NCBI RefSeq assembly: GCF_040954835.1
Contig: NC_090703.1
Location: 19,481,444-19,545,443 of the forward strand
From: Lepisosteus oculatus
Taxonomy: Eukaryota; Chordata; Actinopteri; Semionotiformes; Lepisosteidae
Direction: 5' to 3'
Length of the DNA stretch: 64,000 nt
The notes below the pieces were generated by a model. That model was not told the origin of the DNA. It saw only the letters and a list, made by a program, of their open reading frames with translations, and did not search any database. Positions 35,807 to 46,100 of this stretch are shown here, one piece after another; positions within the stretch are counted from its first letter, which is position 1; each line of letters begins with the position of its first letter. The position numbers and the translations under genes were made by a program.

Positions 35807-38630
35807 TCTCCATACTCCTTCCTGCAGGAGCAGAGCCAAAGCAAAGGTAGTGGGCGCAGAGTGACACTGCCTTCACTGAAGAGAAACCCAGCTCTACATG
35901 CCAGAATAACGTTGTTCATTTGGCAGACACAATGCTCTTGCAGCCATGCAAATGAAACACAAATGCGTACCTTAGGTTCATAAAACACCTCATGCTTCAA
36001 TGTAGGTAGGTGATGTTGTGTACTTTGAATTATTTGCTTTAGATCAACCCTTCACTCGACCCTTGAGTGGTGAACAAATTGGGTGATCAAAAACGTACTG
36101 TAGGGAAGGCAAATATTTTCTGAAATCCTTCAAATGAGCTTTCCTCAGAAGGTTGCTTCAGCTCCGGAGCTCACAATGGAGACACGCTCCTGTTGTATGA
36201 TCAGATATTCAGGCGCTGAACTATGTTTACTAATGAAGGTCGTTAGTACTTCAAATACTAACTGGTGACATTAGGAGACATGACCAAACCGGCCGGAGCT
36301 GACAGCACTTTAGATGGGCAAGAGACCTTTCAGGAAGGAAGCGTGTAGCTGTCGTAACACGTTCACATAAATGCTACCGATCTGATGGCTATGAAATCAT
36401 TCAGCGTTATTGTTGAAATAACATGCGGAACATCAAAAGGCACTGGCACGTCAAATTGAAGCTTTTATTCAAATTAAAATAAAGAAGCCGCAGTTTGTTG
36501 GACCACTTGAGCTAACAGAGAGGACGATTTCTTTTCAAGTTGAGGTGTTTCCTTACGCTCCTTGCTAGGTAAGTAAAGCACTATTGATTTTTTACAGTAT
36601 TTTGTTTTTGGCTACCTCGTCTTATGTATTGCTAATGCTGACTGGGTGTGTAAGCACTTATTTTAATACGAAACTGTAAAGCAATTGAGACATTCCGGGA
36701 GATTACCGTTCCACAATACTGAAAAAATGAACATAATTCCGGAAAACACAGAAGTGTTGTTTTAAATAAAGCAGCTGACAGACACTTGTATTTTATATTT
36801 TATAAATAACATCACAAAATTGCGGCTATGGCCCCTCACATCACGAAAAAAATGGGGAAAATATGTCGAGTTCTCACCTGTCTTAATTTATAGAACAGTC
36901 AAATTTGCAGCAGTCATCTTGAAGCTCATTTCATCGCAAGATATCAATCCAGTTCCTCAATTGTCAGACGAAAACCATATCCAACTCTGCTTATTTTCAT
37001 GATAGGTTCACAAGCCTGTACTATCACCTGACTTGATCCTCCAAACCACAAACTTCCTTAAAATAACGACATCCGGGATCCGTGCGAGCTACTCTACTAA
37101 GGAAGTTCCTCCACGTGCATACGTAGCACTCGTGCCCCCTCTTTCGGTAGGACGACTACATTGCATTTCAGTAGAGGGTTTGATTACAAAAGGATTAACT
37201 TTTCCGTTCTCTTGTTGAACTGAAACTAAAAGTTGATTTTGAAAAGAACTGAAGGCATTTATCAGGATGTTCAAGCATTTATAAATCATTTTGTTTTATT
37301 GAATGTATTTTAAAAAGAGTACTCTGTCAACCGCATATATGAAAAAAATAACGTTTATTCATCTTTAACAGCCTTGTTCTAACATATAACAACCGTGTAA
37401 TCATACTCTCTAAATAGTATAAAATATGAATCCTAAGGATTTCATTTTTATTCTTTGTAGTTTTACAAAGCCTCAGAAGGTTTATAGAAGCTTCCGGAAA
37501 TTGATTGTTGGTGGTTATTTATAGATGAACATTCAGTAAAATGGTGGGGGGGATAACAGAGAATTGTCCAAAGATCTGTAGTAAAAATAAGGAACTACTT
37601 TATCCACAGCTACAAACTGTGTTTCTCCCCCACCAGCAAGAGTATACAAGATGTTTTAACTCAACTGTGTGAACAGAAAAGTTGTTGGGAGGCTAAATCA
37701 CATGCAAGGGCAACAGTAAAAAAAAATGGCATCATCAGGACAGACTATATCCTTGACTACCGTTCAAGGCTGTCCTCATGAATCTGGTGTTTGTGGGAGA
37801 GTTCCATGGCAACATCAAAGGACAATACATGAATTTGCCGAAAACAACTACATGACTCCCAGGTCATGTGGAGACCCCCTGATTTGTGGTTGGATGAAAC
37901 ACAGATTCAAGTTTTGGACAGTCTAACCAGCAGTATGATTAGCACAGAAAAGTTCAAACTTATGTTGGCAAAGGCAAAAGAATATCATCCCCTCTGTGAA
38001 ATTTGTTTGGACCCTCTTATCCTGGTGTTGATGGATTCCAAAGTAGATCAGGACATTTTGAATGACTGTCGATTGACATGATGCACTTTAAACTATTCTA
38101 ATGCTAAACCACATGATTGATGGAGCGAGCCAAGCCTCTAGTTTCTAGAATAGCTGCTACAGTAGATAGCATATGATTATTGATTTGGAGCACCTAGAGT
38201 CGATCGCAAGCATGTTGTTTCAGTTTGTTTTTCATTAGTCGCGTTTCCCTCTCTTGTAGGCCCTAAACATTTCATAGGCCCTAGGCACTGTGCTTAAAGT
38301 GCCTAACGGGAAATCTGGCACTGTCTGTGTTCTAAAACTAACATCTATGCTGTATTATTACTATAACACTGAATTACTAGGTACTGCAGCTAATCCATTT
38401 TATGTGTAGTGTACATGTATTCATAAGTTAAAACAATTACATGAAATGAGAGGAAGTGCACTATTTTACATGTGATGATATAATATTTCATTTTCAGGTG
38501 AAGATTTTCAGATTAGATTAATTACATTATTTCCAGACTATCTGAAAATCTGTAATTAACTTAGTTTCCTTCTATAGTGTCTTGACATGCAGTTGTAGCT
38601 TAATCTCAAAAATCATTTGGTCTGCTAGAG
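35807..38630. other. Intergenic region upstream of LYSET
   Basis: It should contain the LYSET promoter and 5' exon (somewhere in 35.8-36.6 kb), but I cannot place them. Weak open frames at 37726-38081 resemble nothing I can name. No other repeat was recognised. Confidence 0.4.
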
Positions 38631-38643
38631 CATACTCAGTTTA

Positions 38644-40499
38644 TTCAGGTGGGTAGCTGCGTCAGCATGCGTAGGCTGCAAAGGAACAAGTAATAGGTTT
38701 ATTCCATGCTGAAAAAAAGAAGAAAGAGAACACAACGTTTCGGCCGTGGAGCCTTCTTTAGGTGTCAGGCATTTACTGCAAGAGATACAGTAAATAAGGT
38801 TGCTGGAGGTACAAGATGCTGTCTGGGTGATCCGGAATTGTCCTGAGGGGCCTTGAATGAGTGTGGTGGTGGATGTGTACTTGCAGGTGATACAGCGAGC
38901 ACTGTTGCAAGGGAAAGTGCCTGGTGTGGATGGTTGTTGAGGGCAGTCAAGGGAGCTGTGAACAAGGAGGTTACACAGATTAGGTGGTCAGCGATATGAG
39001 ATGATAGGGTGATCAGAAAAGAGGGCCCCAATGGAGGGATCATCCTGTAGGATGGAAAAGTTGTGGTTAATGGTCCTGGGGATAGGAAGTGTGTTAGGGT
39101 GGTAAGGAAGCACCAAAGGAATGCGGTTGTTACGGCGGGAGTTCCTGATCGGGTTGATGGTCCGGGGGGTGTTTTTGGCTCGGGCAAGAGCCCTGTCAAT
39201 CACACTGCTGGGATATCCTCTGTTGATGAAAAAGGAGTACATTTCGAGGGCTTGGTTCTCGAAGTCGATGTCATCGCTGCATAATCGTCGTAGCCTAAGG
39301 AACTGTGAAAAAGGAAGAGAGTTTTGGTTGGGGTGAAATGAGCTGTACAGGAGGTAGCTGTGTGAATCCGTGGGTTTGTAATAAACTGAAGTGGACAGTC
39401 GGGGGTAGTTGATGGAGAAGTTGATGTCTACAAATGGAGGAGAAGTGGAAGATATGTTAACCGTATATTTGAGGGACGGGTGGAAGTTGGTGAAATGGTG
39501 CAGGAAGAACTCAAGCTGATCGTTGGAGCATGTGGCGGCACCAACGCAGTCATCAATATACAGTATCGTTTGTAGAGGTCAGGGACATAGCCAGCGTAGG
39601 AAGCGAAGAAGCGTTCTTCTACCCAGCCAACAAAAATATTGGCATAGCTGGGTCCCATTCTAGTGCCCATGGTAACTCCACTGACCTGTTGGTAAAAAAG
39701 ATTATTGAAAGAGAATGCGTTCAGTGTGAGGACCAATTCTGCAAGGCGTACTAGGGTGTGGGTGGGTGGATCAAGCACTGTGCATTTGTCCAGCATGTGC
39801 TTGAGGGCTGAAAGGCCGTCATTATGGGGAATGACGGTGTACAGAGATGTGATGTCCATGGTAAAAATGTAGCATTCGGTACCCTGAAGTTGGAAATCAT
39901 GAAAAAGTTGGAGCGCGTGGTTGGCGTCTTTGATGTATGAGGGAAGATCTTCAACCAGCAGTCTCATGAGGCTGTCGAGAAAGGCTGAGATGTAAGTAGT
40001 TGGACAGTAACATGCTGATACGATGGGGCGTCCAGGGGTGTCCGGTTTGTGGATTTTGGGGAGGAGGTAAAATTGAGATACCTGTGGATGTTCCATGATG
40101 AGCCGGTTTGCCTCCTGGGGGAGCTCATTACTGCTGATAAGAAGAGAAATGGTGGATACTACTTCCTTTTGGTAGTCAGTGGTAGGGTCCTGTTGAAGAA
40201 GGAGGTAGGCAGAAGTGTCAGTTAGTTGTCTAGAGGTTTCAAAGATATTTAGATCCTTACGCCACACCACAACAGCGCCTGGTCCGAAACTGAGCCCTTT
40301 GATGAGGAGGGATCGCTCATCCTGTGAAAGGGAAAGGTCAGAAGGTATGGTGACAACAAGGTTAGGGTTGGTGAGGGTGTTTGGGGTGTTGATGGTTTTC
40401 TTCTGTAGAAGGTGACTGACACATGAAGAAGGCTCCACGGCCAAAACATTGTGTTCTCCTTCTTCTTTTTTTCAGCCTGGAATAAACCTATTACTTGTT
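38644..40499 (-). mobile_element. Penelope-like retroelement, endonuclease-less and frameshifted
   Basis: Imperfect target duplications flank it (CATACTCAGTTTA at 38631-38643, CATATTCAGTTAA at 40500-40512). Its ends are inverted copies of one repeat (the ATGCTGAAAAAAAGAAG to CGGCCGTGGAGCC block near 38705-38756 and its complement near 40427-40486). A 3' tail, CAGGTGGGTAGCTGCGTCAG in plus-strand reading, is found at one end only. The body on the minus strand encodes a Penelope-type reverse transcriptase. The same termini occur alone at 973-1162 and 60200-60394. Confidence 0.85.
38765..40444 (-). pseudogene. Penelope-type reverse transcriptase, broken
   Basis: The minus-strand frame from about 40444 to 39570 shows Penelope RT blocks: SQFYLLPKIHKPDTPGRPIV, ECYIFTMDITSLYTVIPHND, and GVTMGTRMGPSYANIFVGW. 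At about 39563-39569 the frame is lost by about five extra bases just before the catalytic YIDD, which continues in another frame (YIDDCVGAATCSNDQLEFF). Later C-terminal pieces include FFINRGYPSSVIDRALARAK near 39240-39180 and CTSSNLIYCISCSKC near 38800-38765. The protein then runs directly into the terminal repeat, so the GIY-YIG endonuclease is absent. It cannot work autonomously. Confidence 0.82.
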
Positions 40500-40661
40500 C
40501 ATATTCAGTTAATGTTTATAATGAATGTAAGTTGTAAGAGAATATAGCAGCACATTGTTTATCATGATATAAGGTAATAGTGGAATAAATGAGAGCTTAA
40601 ATTCAAATTTAGAACAAAGAATGAGATGCTTGGACACCAAAAGCGTTACCATCATGTAGTC
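40500..40661. other. Spacer, possibly the 5' stub of an old 5S-type SINE
   Basis: The last bases before the hAT element (AAAAGCGTTACCATCATGTA) could be the start of the 5S-like sequence that resumes at 47448. The match is weak. Confidence 0.3.
40654..40661. repeat. hAT target site duplication, left copy
   Basis: ATGTAGTC, repeated exactly at 47448-47455. Confidence 0.9.
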
Positions 40662-41249
40662 CAGTGGTTCTCAAACTGTGGTACTTGGAGCGCCGCCAGG
40701 CGGTACCCCATATGACCCTGGAACTTTGTTGTGTGCACTTAAAAATCGGGACGAGTTTTCATATTTTATATTTTAATACGCGTCGAATACGTACTACGAT
40801 ACAGAGCGCGCTAATACTTGAGTGGACACAATAGCTACTATGTAATTCTATACCATAGTATAGGAATGCGTGCTACGGACTCAAGTGACCAATTGTATTA
40901 AAAAAAACTTATCTCCAGCAAATAGGAAGGTAGGAGAATGTGCGTGATTTTGGAACAATGCCAATGTTGTAAACACAGGAATGCATAGAAATGCGTGCTA
41001 CGAACGCTGGCAATCTTGTGAGCACAGGAAAGCATGATAGATAACAAAAAAAATATATTTAAGAACTGTTCTAGGTTAATTTGAGAAAAATACACCAAGC
41101 GTCTCTGTGTTTCGTTCCCGTACGCATGAAATAAAAACTTCTTTTAACTTCTGAGACGGACTCCTGAAACGGAAACGGGGGAAAATGCAAGCTTACAGAT
41201 TGCTAAAGCAGGTAAACCCCCACACTATTTTGAAGGACCTTATTTACCT

Positions 41250-41747
41250 TTGGAAAAAGAGCTGACACGTATTATGTGTGGAGAAAAAGCTGCTAAACAG
41301 CTTGACCTGCTGCACCCTCTGAAAGACACAGTCACCCTTAGAATTATTGATATAGCGGATGATATCAAAAGTACGCTGATAGAGCGCGTTAAGATGAGCA
41401 GATGCTTTTCATTGCAATTAGATGAGTCTATAGTCGATTTGGCCAATTTGCTCGTTTACGTTAGATACGAGTTTGAGGGTACGTCCCATGAGGACTTTCT
41501 GTTCTGTAAGCCGCTACCAACAGGAACTACAGGAGAGCACATATTTCAGCTTCTGAATGCATGTATCGAAGAGAATGGCATCGACTGGATAAAATGCATC
41601 GGAGTTTGTGCCGAAGGTGCTAGAGCAATGACAAGCCGACACAGCGGTGTAGTTGCACGAATTAGAGACGTTGCTCCAGAAATGAGTGGACGCATTGCAA
41701 CATCCACCGCCAGACCTTTGCCATCAAGAAAATGCCTGACGATTTAA
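41250..41747 (+). pseudogene. hAT transposase fragment (ZBED5/EPM2AIP1-like family)
   Basis: An open stretch of 165 codons has hAT-family features: SRCFSLQLDESIVDLANLLV, FLFCKPLPTGTTGEHIFQLL, and WIKCIGVCAEGARAMTSRHS. It then shifts frame near 41700: the family block HRQTFAIKKMPDDLKSV continues in another frame up to about 41755, just before the Gypsy insertion. The N-terminal zinc finger and the C-terminal dimerisation region are missing. Confidence 0.8.
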
Positions 41748-41771
41748 AATCTGTAAGACTCTGTTGTGTAT

Positions 41772-41775
41772 CAAG
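41772..41775. repeat. Gypsy target site duplication, left copy
   Basis: CAAG, repeated at 47140-47143 just outside the 3' LTR. Confidence 0.8.
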
Positions 41776-42127
41776 TGTAACGCCCTCGCCTGGTGGTGAG
41801 GAGGAAGCGCCCCTAGGCGCTCGTAGTACCGCTGGGCATGCTGGGAGTGGTAGCCGGGAAGAGTCTGAGGGTCAGCACGATGACCAGCGGCTGACCCTGC
41901 CTGTGTAAATAATGTCCTAGTAATTCTAGTACCCTGTGTAGTCCTGTAAAAGTAGAGTGTGTTGTTAGGTAATTACCACCCTAAATGTGTGTACGTGTTC
42001 GTCAGACTCCTCATGTTTGTGTAGATCCTGTGTTTGGTTTTGGTGTGGTTGTAAAATAAAGCCAGTGCTTGGTTAATCGCGTCTCCACTGTTCTTTAGTT
42101 CTGAGAAAGAACCTGCAATACGCTACA
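41776..42127 (+). repeat. Gypsy 5' LTR
   Basis: Starts TGTAACGCCCTCGCC and ends ATACGCTACA (TG...CA). Length 352 bp, with an AATAAA-type signal (GTAAAATAAAGCC) near 42052. Its first 133 bases duplicate the end of the pol reading frame. Confidence 0.93.
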
Positions 42128-42128
42128 T

Positions 42129-42146
42129 TGGTGTCAGAAGCGGGCA
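42129..42146 (+). other. Gypsy primer binding site
   Basis: TGGTGTCAGAAGCGGGCA lies one base after the 5' LTR. It resembles the complement of a tRNA-Leu 3' end (CTGACACCA); the tRNA assignment is from memory of such sites. Confidence 0.7.
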
Positions 42147-42148
42147 GA

Positions 42149-43126
42149 ATGAACAACTCGTGGCAGACACTACCCGATTCCATAAAGCGCCGGCTGACGC
42201 TGGAAGACGCAGAACCCATCGGCGGCGCACATAAGGAGCCTGAGCAACTCCTGGGTGCGACAGGTGGCCACAGCCCTTACCAGGGCTACCCAGTAGTGGT
42301 CCCGCCAGTGGAATTGGGGCGGCCGCCCCGGAGAGAGGATGCCCTCCCTGCCGGAGCCGATCAGCGATTCCCACACCCATCGGCGCGGGTGCGACCAGGT
42401 CGCTACGATGGTGAGGCGCCTTGGGAGACCTATAAGGCGCAGTTCCAGCTCGCGGCCCGGACGAATGGCTGGAGCCGGGCGGAGATGGCCGGCCACCTGG
42501 CGGCGGCGCTGGAAGGAGCGGCCTGCCAGGTGCTCCTGGACGTCCCGGAGGAGGACAGAGGCGACTACACGGCGCTGGCAGCAGCCCTCCAGCTGCGCTT
42601 CGGTGTAGAGGAGGCGCCGGACTTGATGCGGGAGAGGCTGGCCCTGCGGCGGCGCCGACCAGGAGAGCGACTGGGCCCGGTCGCCGCGGATGTCATGTTC
42701 CTCGCCCGCCGAGGATACCCAACTTTCCCCCGGGAGGCGCAGCGGGAGATGGCTCTCCAGGCCTTTCTCAAGGCCCTCTCGCCCGAGGAGCTGCGGCGCC
42801 ACGTGCAGCTGGCCGCGCCAACATCGCTGGAGCAGGCCTTGGCCCTTGCTACACGGGCTGAGGTAGTGTTCGGGGTGACTGGCAGCGCCAGCAGACGCAG
42901 TGCGCCCTGCCGGCTGACCGAGGCGGCGACGGAGGAATCCAGCGAGGGGGAAGAGGAGCCAGCCCGTGCAGCGACCGCCGCGGAACAGCCCCGCACGCTG
43001 ATTTGCGTCCGCTGCGGGAAAAGAGGACACCGAGCCCGGGTCTGCCGGGCACCCGAACCTCGCTCTCCCCGATCGGCGTCGGGAAACGGGAACGGGGCGG
43101 CTCAGCGCGGGGAAGGCCGTCCTTGA
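42149..43126 (+). CDS. Gypsy gag polyprotein
   Basis: 325 aa from the first ATG after the primer site. It is the structural protein that packages the element RNA. The central region is a capsid-like helical domain, visible as RPGRYDGEAPWETYKAQFQ (residues about 84-102) with a PTSLEQALALATRAEVVFG-type end to the domain. A single zinc knuckle of CCHC type, CVRCGKRGHRARVC, starts at residue 286 (C-X2-C-X4-H-X4-C). The frame is uninterrupted. The last 124 bases overlap pol, which is in the -1 frame relative to gag. Confidence 0.88.
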   Translation: MNNSWQTLPDSIKRRLTLEDAEPIGGAHKEPEQLLGATGGHSPYQGYPVVVPPVELGRPPRREDALPAGADQRFPHPSARVRPGRYDGEAPWETYKAQFQLAARTNGWSRAEMAGHLAAALEGAACQVLLDVPEEDRGDYTALAAALQLRFGVEEAPDLMRERLALRRRRPGERLGPVAADVMFLARRGYPTFPREAQREMALQAFLKALSPEELRRHVQLAAPTSLEQALALATRAEVVFGVTGSASRRSAPCRLTEAATEESSEGEEEPARAATAAEQPRTLICVRCGKRGHRARVCRAPEPRSPRSASGNGNGAAQRGEGRP

Positions 43127-46100
43127 ACACCTCAACCCCCGCTCCGGAGAGCGCTGTAAAAACCGGCGCCCCTCACGCCACCGTGGGGCGAGTCGGCTGT
43201 AGCCGGGGCCTGTACCTCCACTGCCGGATTGAGGACCAACCCTGCCTGGCCCTACTCGACACCGGTTCATCAGTGACCCTACTTCGGCCGGGCGTCCTCC
43301 CCGACACCGAGGGCACCAACCCCCCAGGATGGGAGGCCTCCAGCCTGCGGCTGAGGACCGTGACGGGACAGCTCGCTGCAGTCCGGGGGAAACGGGTGCT
43401 TGCCTTCCGTCTGGGTGCAGCGACGGTGCGCCACCCCTGCTACCTTGCACCCATCCAGGAGGACTGCATTCTGGGGCTGGACCTACTGCAGCGAGTGGGG
43501 GCCAGGTTGGACTTGGACCGGCAGGAGTTGGTGTGGCAGGGGGAGCGACTGCACCTGGTGGAGGGCAGGTCCGGCGAGGGCCGAGGGACGCGGGCTTGCC
43601 GGAGCCGGGGGAACAAGAGGCAGCGGCGGCGGCGTCAGTCGCCGGGGCAGACCAGGCCTGCGAGCCGGGGAGCGAGCGTGCCGGATCCTGCCCCTGAGTC
43701 GGCCGGGGGGCCAGACAAGGCGGCGGCGGGGGCCGAGCGTTGCGTGGAAGCGAAGCGTGCCGTTGAGGACCTCTTCCAGCGGAGCTGCGAGGGCCTCGAT
43801 CAGGACCAGCGGCAGCGGCTCCAGCAGCTACTCGCCCAGAACGAAGACCTCTTTGCGGCGAGGGATGAGGACTGCACCCGCACTGCCCTGGTCCAACACG
43901 AGATCAACACCGGCGACGCTCGGCCCATCCGCATCCCACCAGGACGCATGGTCCACGCCAAGCGGACCGCCGCCGAGGAAAAGATCCGGGAGATGGCCGC
44001 AGCGGGGGTGATTGAGCCCTCCGCGAGCCCGTGGTCGGCGCCAGCCGTACTGGTTAAAAAAAAAGACGGCTCGTGGAGGTTCTGCGTCAACTACCGCAAG
44101 CTGAATGAGGTCACCCGGAAAGATTCCTACCCCCTGCCGAGGATAGATGACGCCCTGGACTACATCACCGGGTCGACCTGGTTCAGCTCCCTGGACCTCC
44201 GCTGCGGCTACTGGCAGGTACCGCTTGCTCCCGATGCTCGCCCGAAGACGGCCTTTTCCATCGGCCAGGGCCTCTGGCAGTTTACTGTCATGCCTTTTGG
44301 CCTGTGCAATGCCCCGGCGACGTTCGAGAGGCTGATGGAGAGGGTGCTGGCATCGGTCCCGCGGAACCAGTGCGTGTTATATCTGGACGATCTGCTGGTT
44401 CATGCACGGAGTTTTGACCAGGCCTTGACGAACCTCCAGGCGGTGCTGGCCTGCATCCGCCGTGCTGGCCTGAGGCTCAACCCCCGCAAGTGCGAGCTCC
44501 TGCGGCGGGAGGTGACCTTCCTGGGACATGTTGTTGGACCGCGAGGGGTGGCTACGGACCCAGGTAAGGTCGCCGCAGTGAGGGGCTGGCCGACTCCACG
44601 CACCGTCGCGGAGCTCCGCAGCTTTCTGGGGTTGGCCTCGTACTATCGGAGGTTCGTCCGGGACTTTGCCAGCATCGCCGCCCCGCTGCACCGCCTCACC
44701 GACAAGGGCCGCCGTTTTGACTGGGACTCGGGCTGTGAGACTGCCTTTGGCCGGTTGCGCGAAGCTCTGGTGGGGGCCCCCGTGCTGGCCTACCCCGACC
44801 CGCGGTTGCCGTATATTCTCGACACCGACGCGAGTGACTCGGGGGTGGGGGCGGTGTTGGCGCAGGAGGGGCCGGATGGGGAGCGCGTAGTGGCTTACTA
44901 TAGCCGGGCTCTGACTAGGCCTGAGCGGAACTACTGCGTGACCCGTCGCGAGCTGCTGGCGGTGATGGCGGCGGTCCACCACTTCAGGCCGTACCTGTTC
45001 GGGACCCGGTTCCGGCTGAGGACCGACCATGCGTCCCTCACCTGGCTGCTCCACTTTAAGGAGCCAGAGGGACAGATGGCGCGATGGATAGAGATCCTGC
45101 AGGAGTACGACTTCACTGTCGTGCACCGTGCGGGGTCTCGCCATCTCAATGCCGACGCTCTCTCGCGGCGCCCCTGCGAGGCCGCGGACTGCCATCACTG
45201 CGCCCGGCGGGAGCAGCGTGAGGAGGCTGTCCGCACCGTGGCGGGGGTGAGCGCCGCGGCCACGGCCCGGGAGGGGCCGCTGGGGGTGGGCCTGCCAGAC
45301 CTGGCGCAGCGTCAGGCAGCTGATCCTGACGTGGGCCCGGTGCTCCGCTGGAGGGCAGCAGGAGTGCGGCCTACACGAGAGGAGCTCGCCCCGCACCCGA
45401 AGTCCGTCAAGGCCCTCTGCGCCCTGTGGGAGGCCTTGGAGGTAAAGGACGGGGTGCTGCGCCGGGGGTGGCGGGTACCCTCCAGTGGCGAGGTACGGTG
45501 GCAGCTGGTGGTGCCTCGGTCGCTCCGCGGGGCGGTGCTCCGAGCGGTGCACGGCCAACCGGGTGTGGGGCACTTCGGCGGTAAAAAAACCCTGCAGCGT
45601 CTCCGAGGCCATTTTTATTGGGGTCTTTGCCACCGGGACGTGGAGCGGTACTGCCGAACGTGTGCGGTGTGCGTGGCGCAGAAGGGTCCCCCCGAGCGCT
45701 CTCGGGCCCCCCTCCAACAACACCAGGTGGGGGCTCCTATGGAGCGGGTGGGAGTGGACGTTTTGGGCCCGTTTCCGCGCACCGAGGCCGGGAACCGCTA
45801 CGTCTTGGTGGCTATGGATTACTTTACGAAGTGGCCGGAGGCCTACGCCCTCCCGGACCAGAGTGCCCCCACGGTGGCCGATGCACTGCTGGAGGGGATG
45901 TTTGCCAGGCTGGGGGTGCCGGAGGAGTTACACAGTGACCAGGGGCGTAACTTCGAGTCCCAGGTCTTCGCCAGAGTGTGCCAGCGCCTGGGGATTACTA
46001 AGACGCGGACCACCCCGCTGCATCCCCAGAGCGACGGGTTGGTAGAGCGGTTTAATCGGACGCTCGCCACCCAGCTGGCCACCCTGGTGTCCCGGCACCA

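Noticed and set aside
35803..36000. Possible 5' coding exon of LYSET with a GTACGC donor at 35970
   Set aside because: The in-frame join works (YEPK to EGVWRMMN), but no ATG opens that frame, and the ATG at 35993 is in a different frame.
42170..43450. 426-codon minus-strand ORF over the Gypsy gag/pol start
   Set aside because: It is a shadow of GC-rich gag and pol codons; no family motif, and the plus frames carry the zinc knuckle and protease.
44377..45723. 448-codon minus-strand ORF over RT/RNase H/integrase
   Set aside because: Antisense shadow of pol; no start context or recognisable domain.
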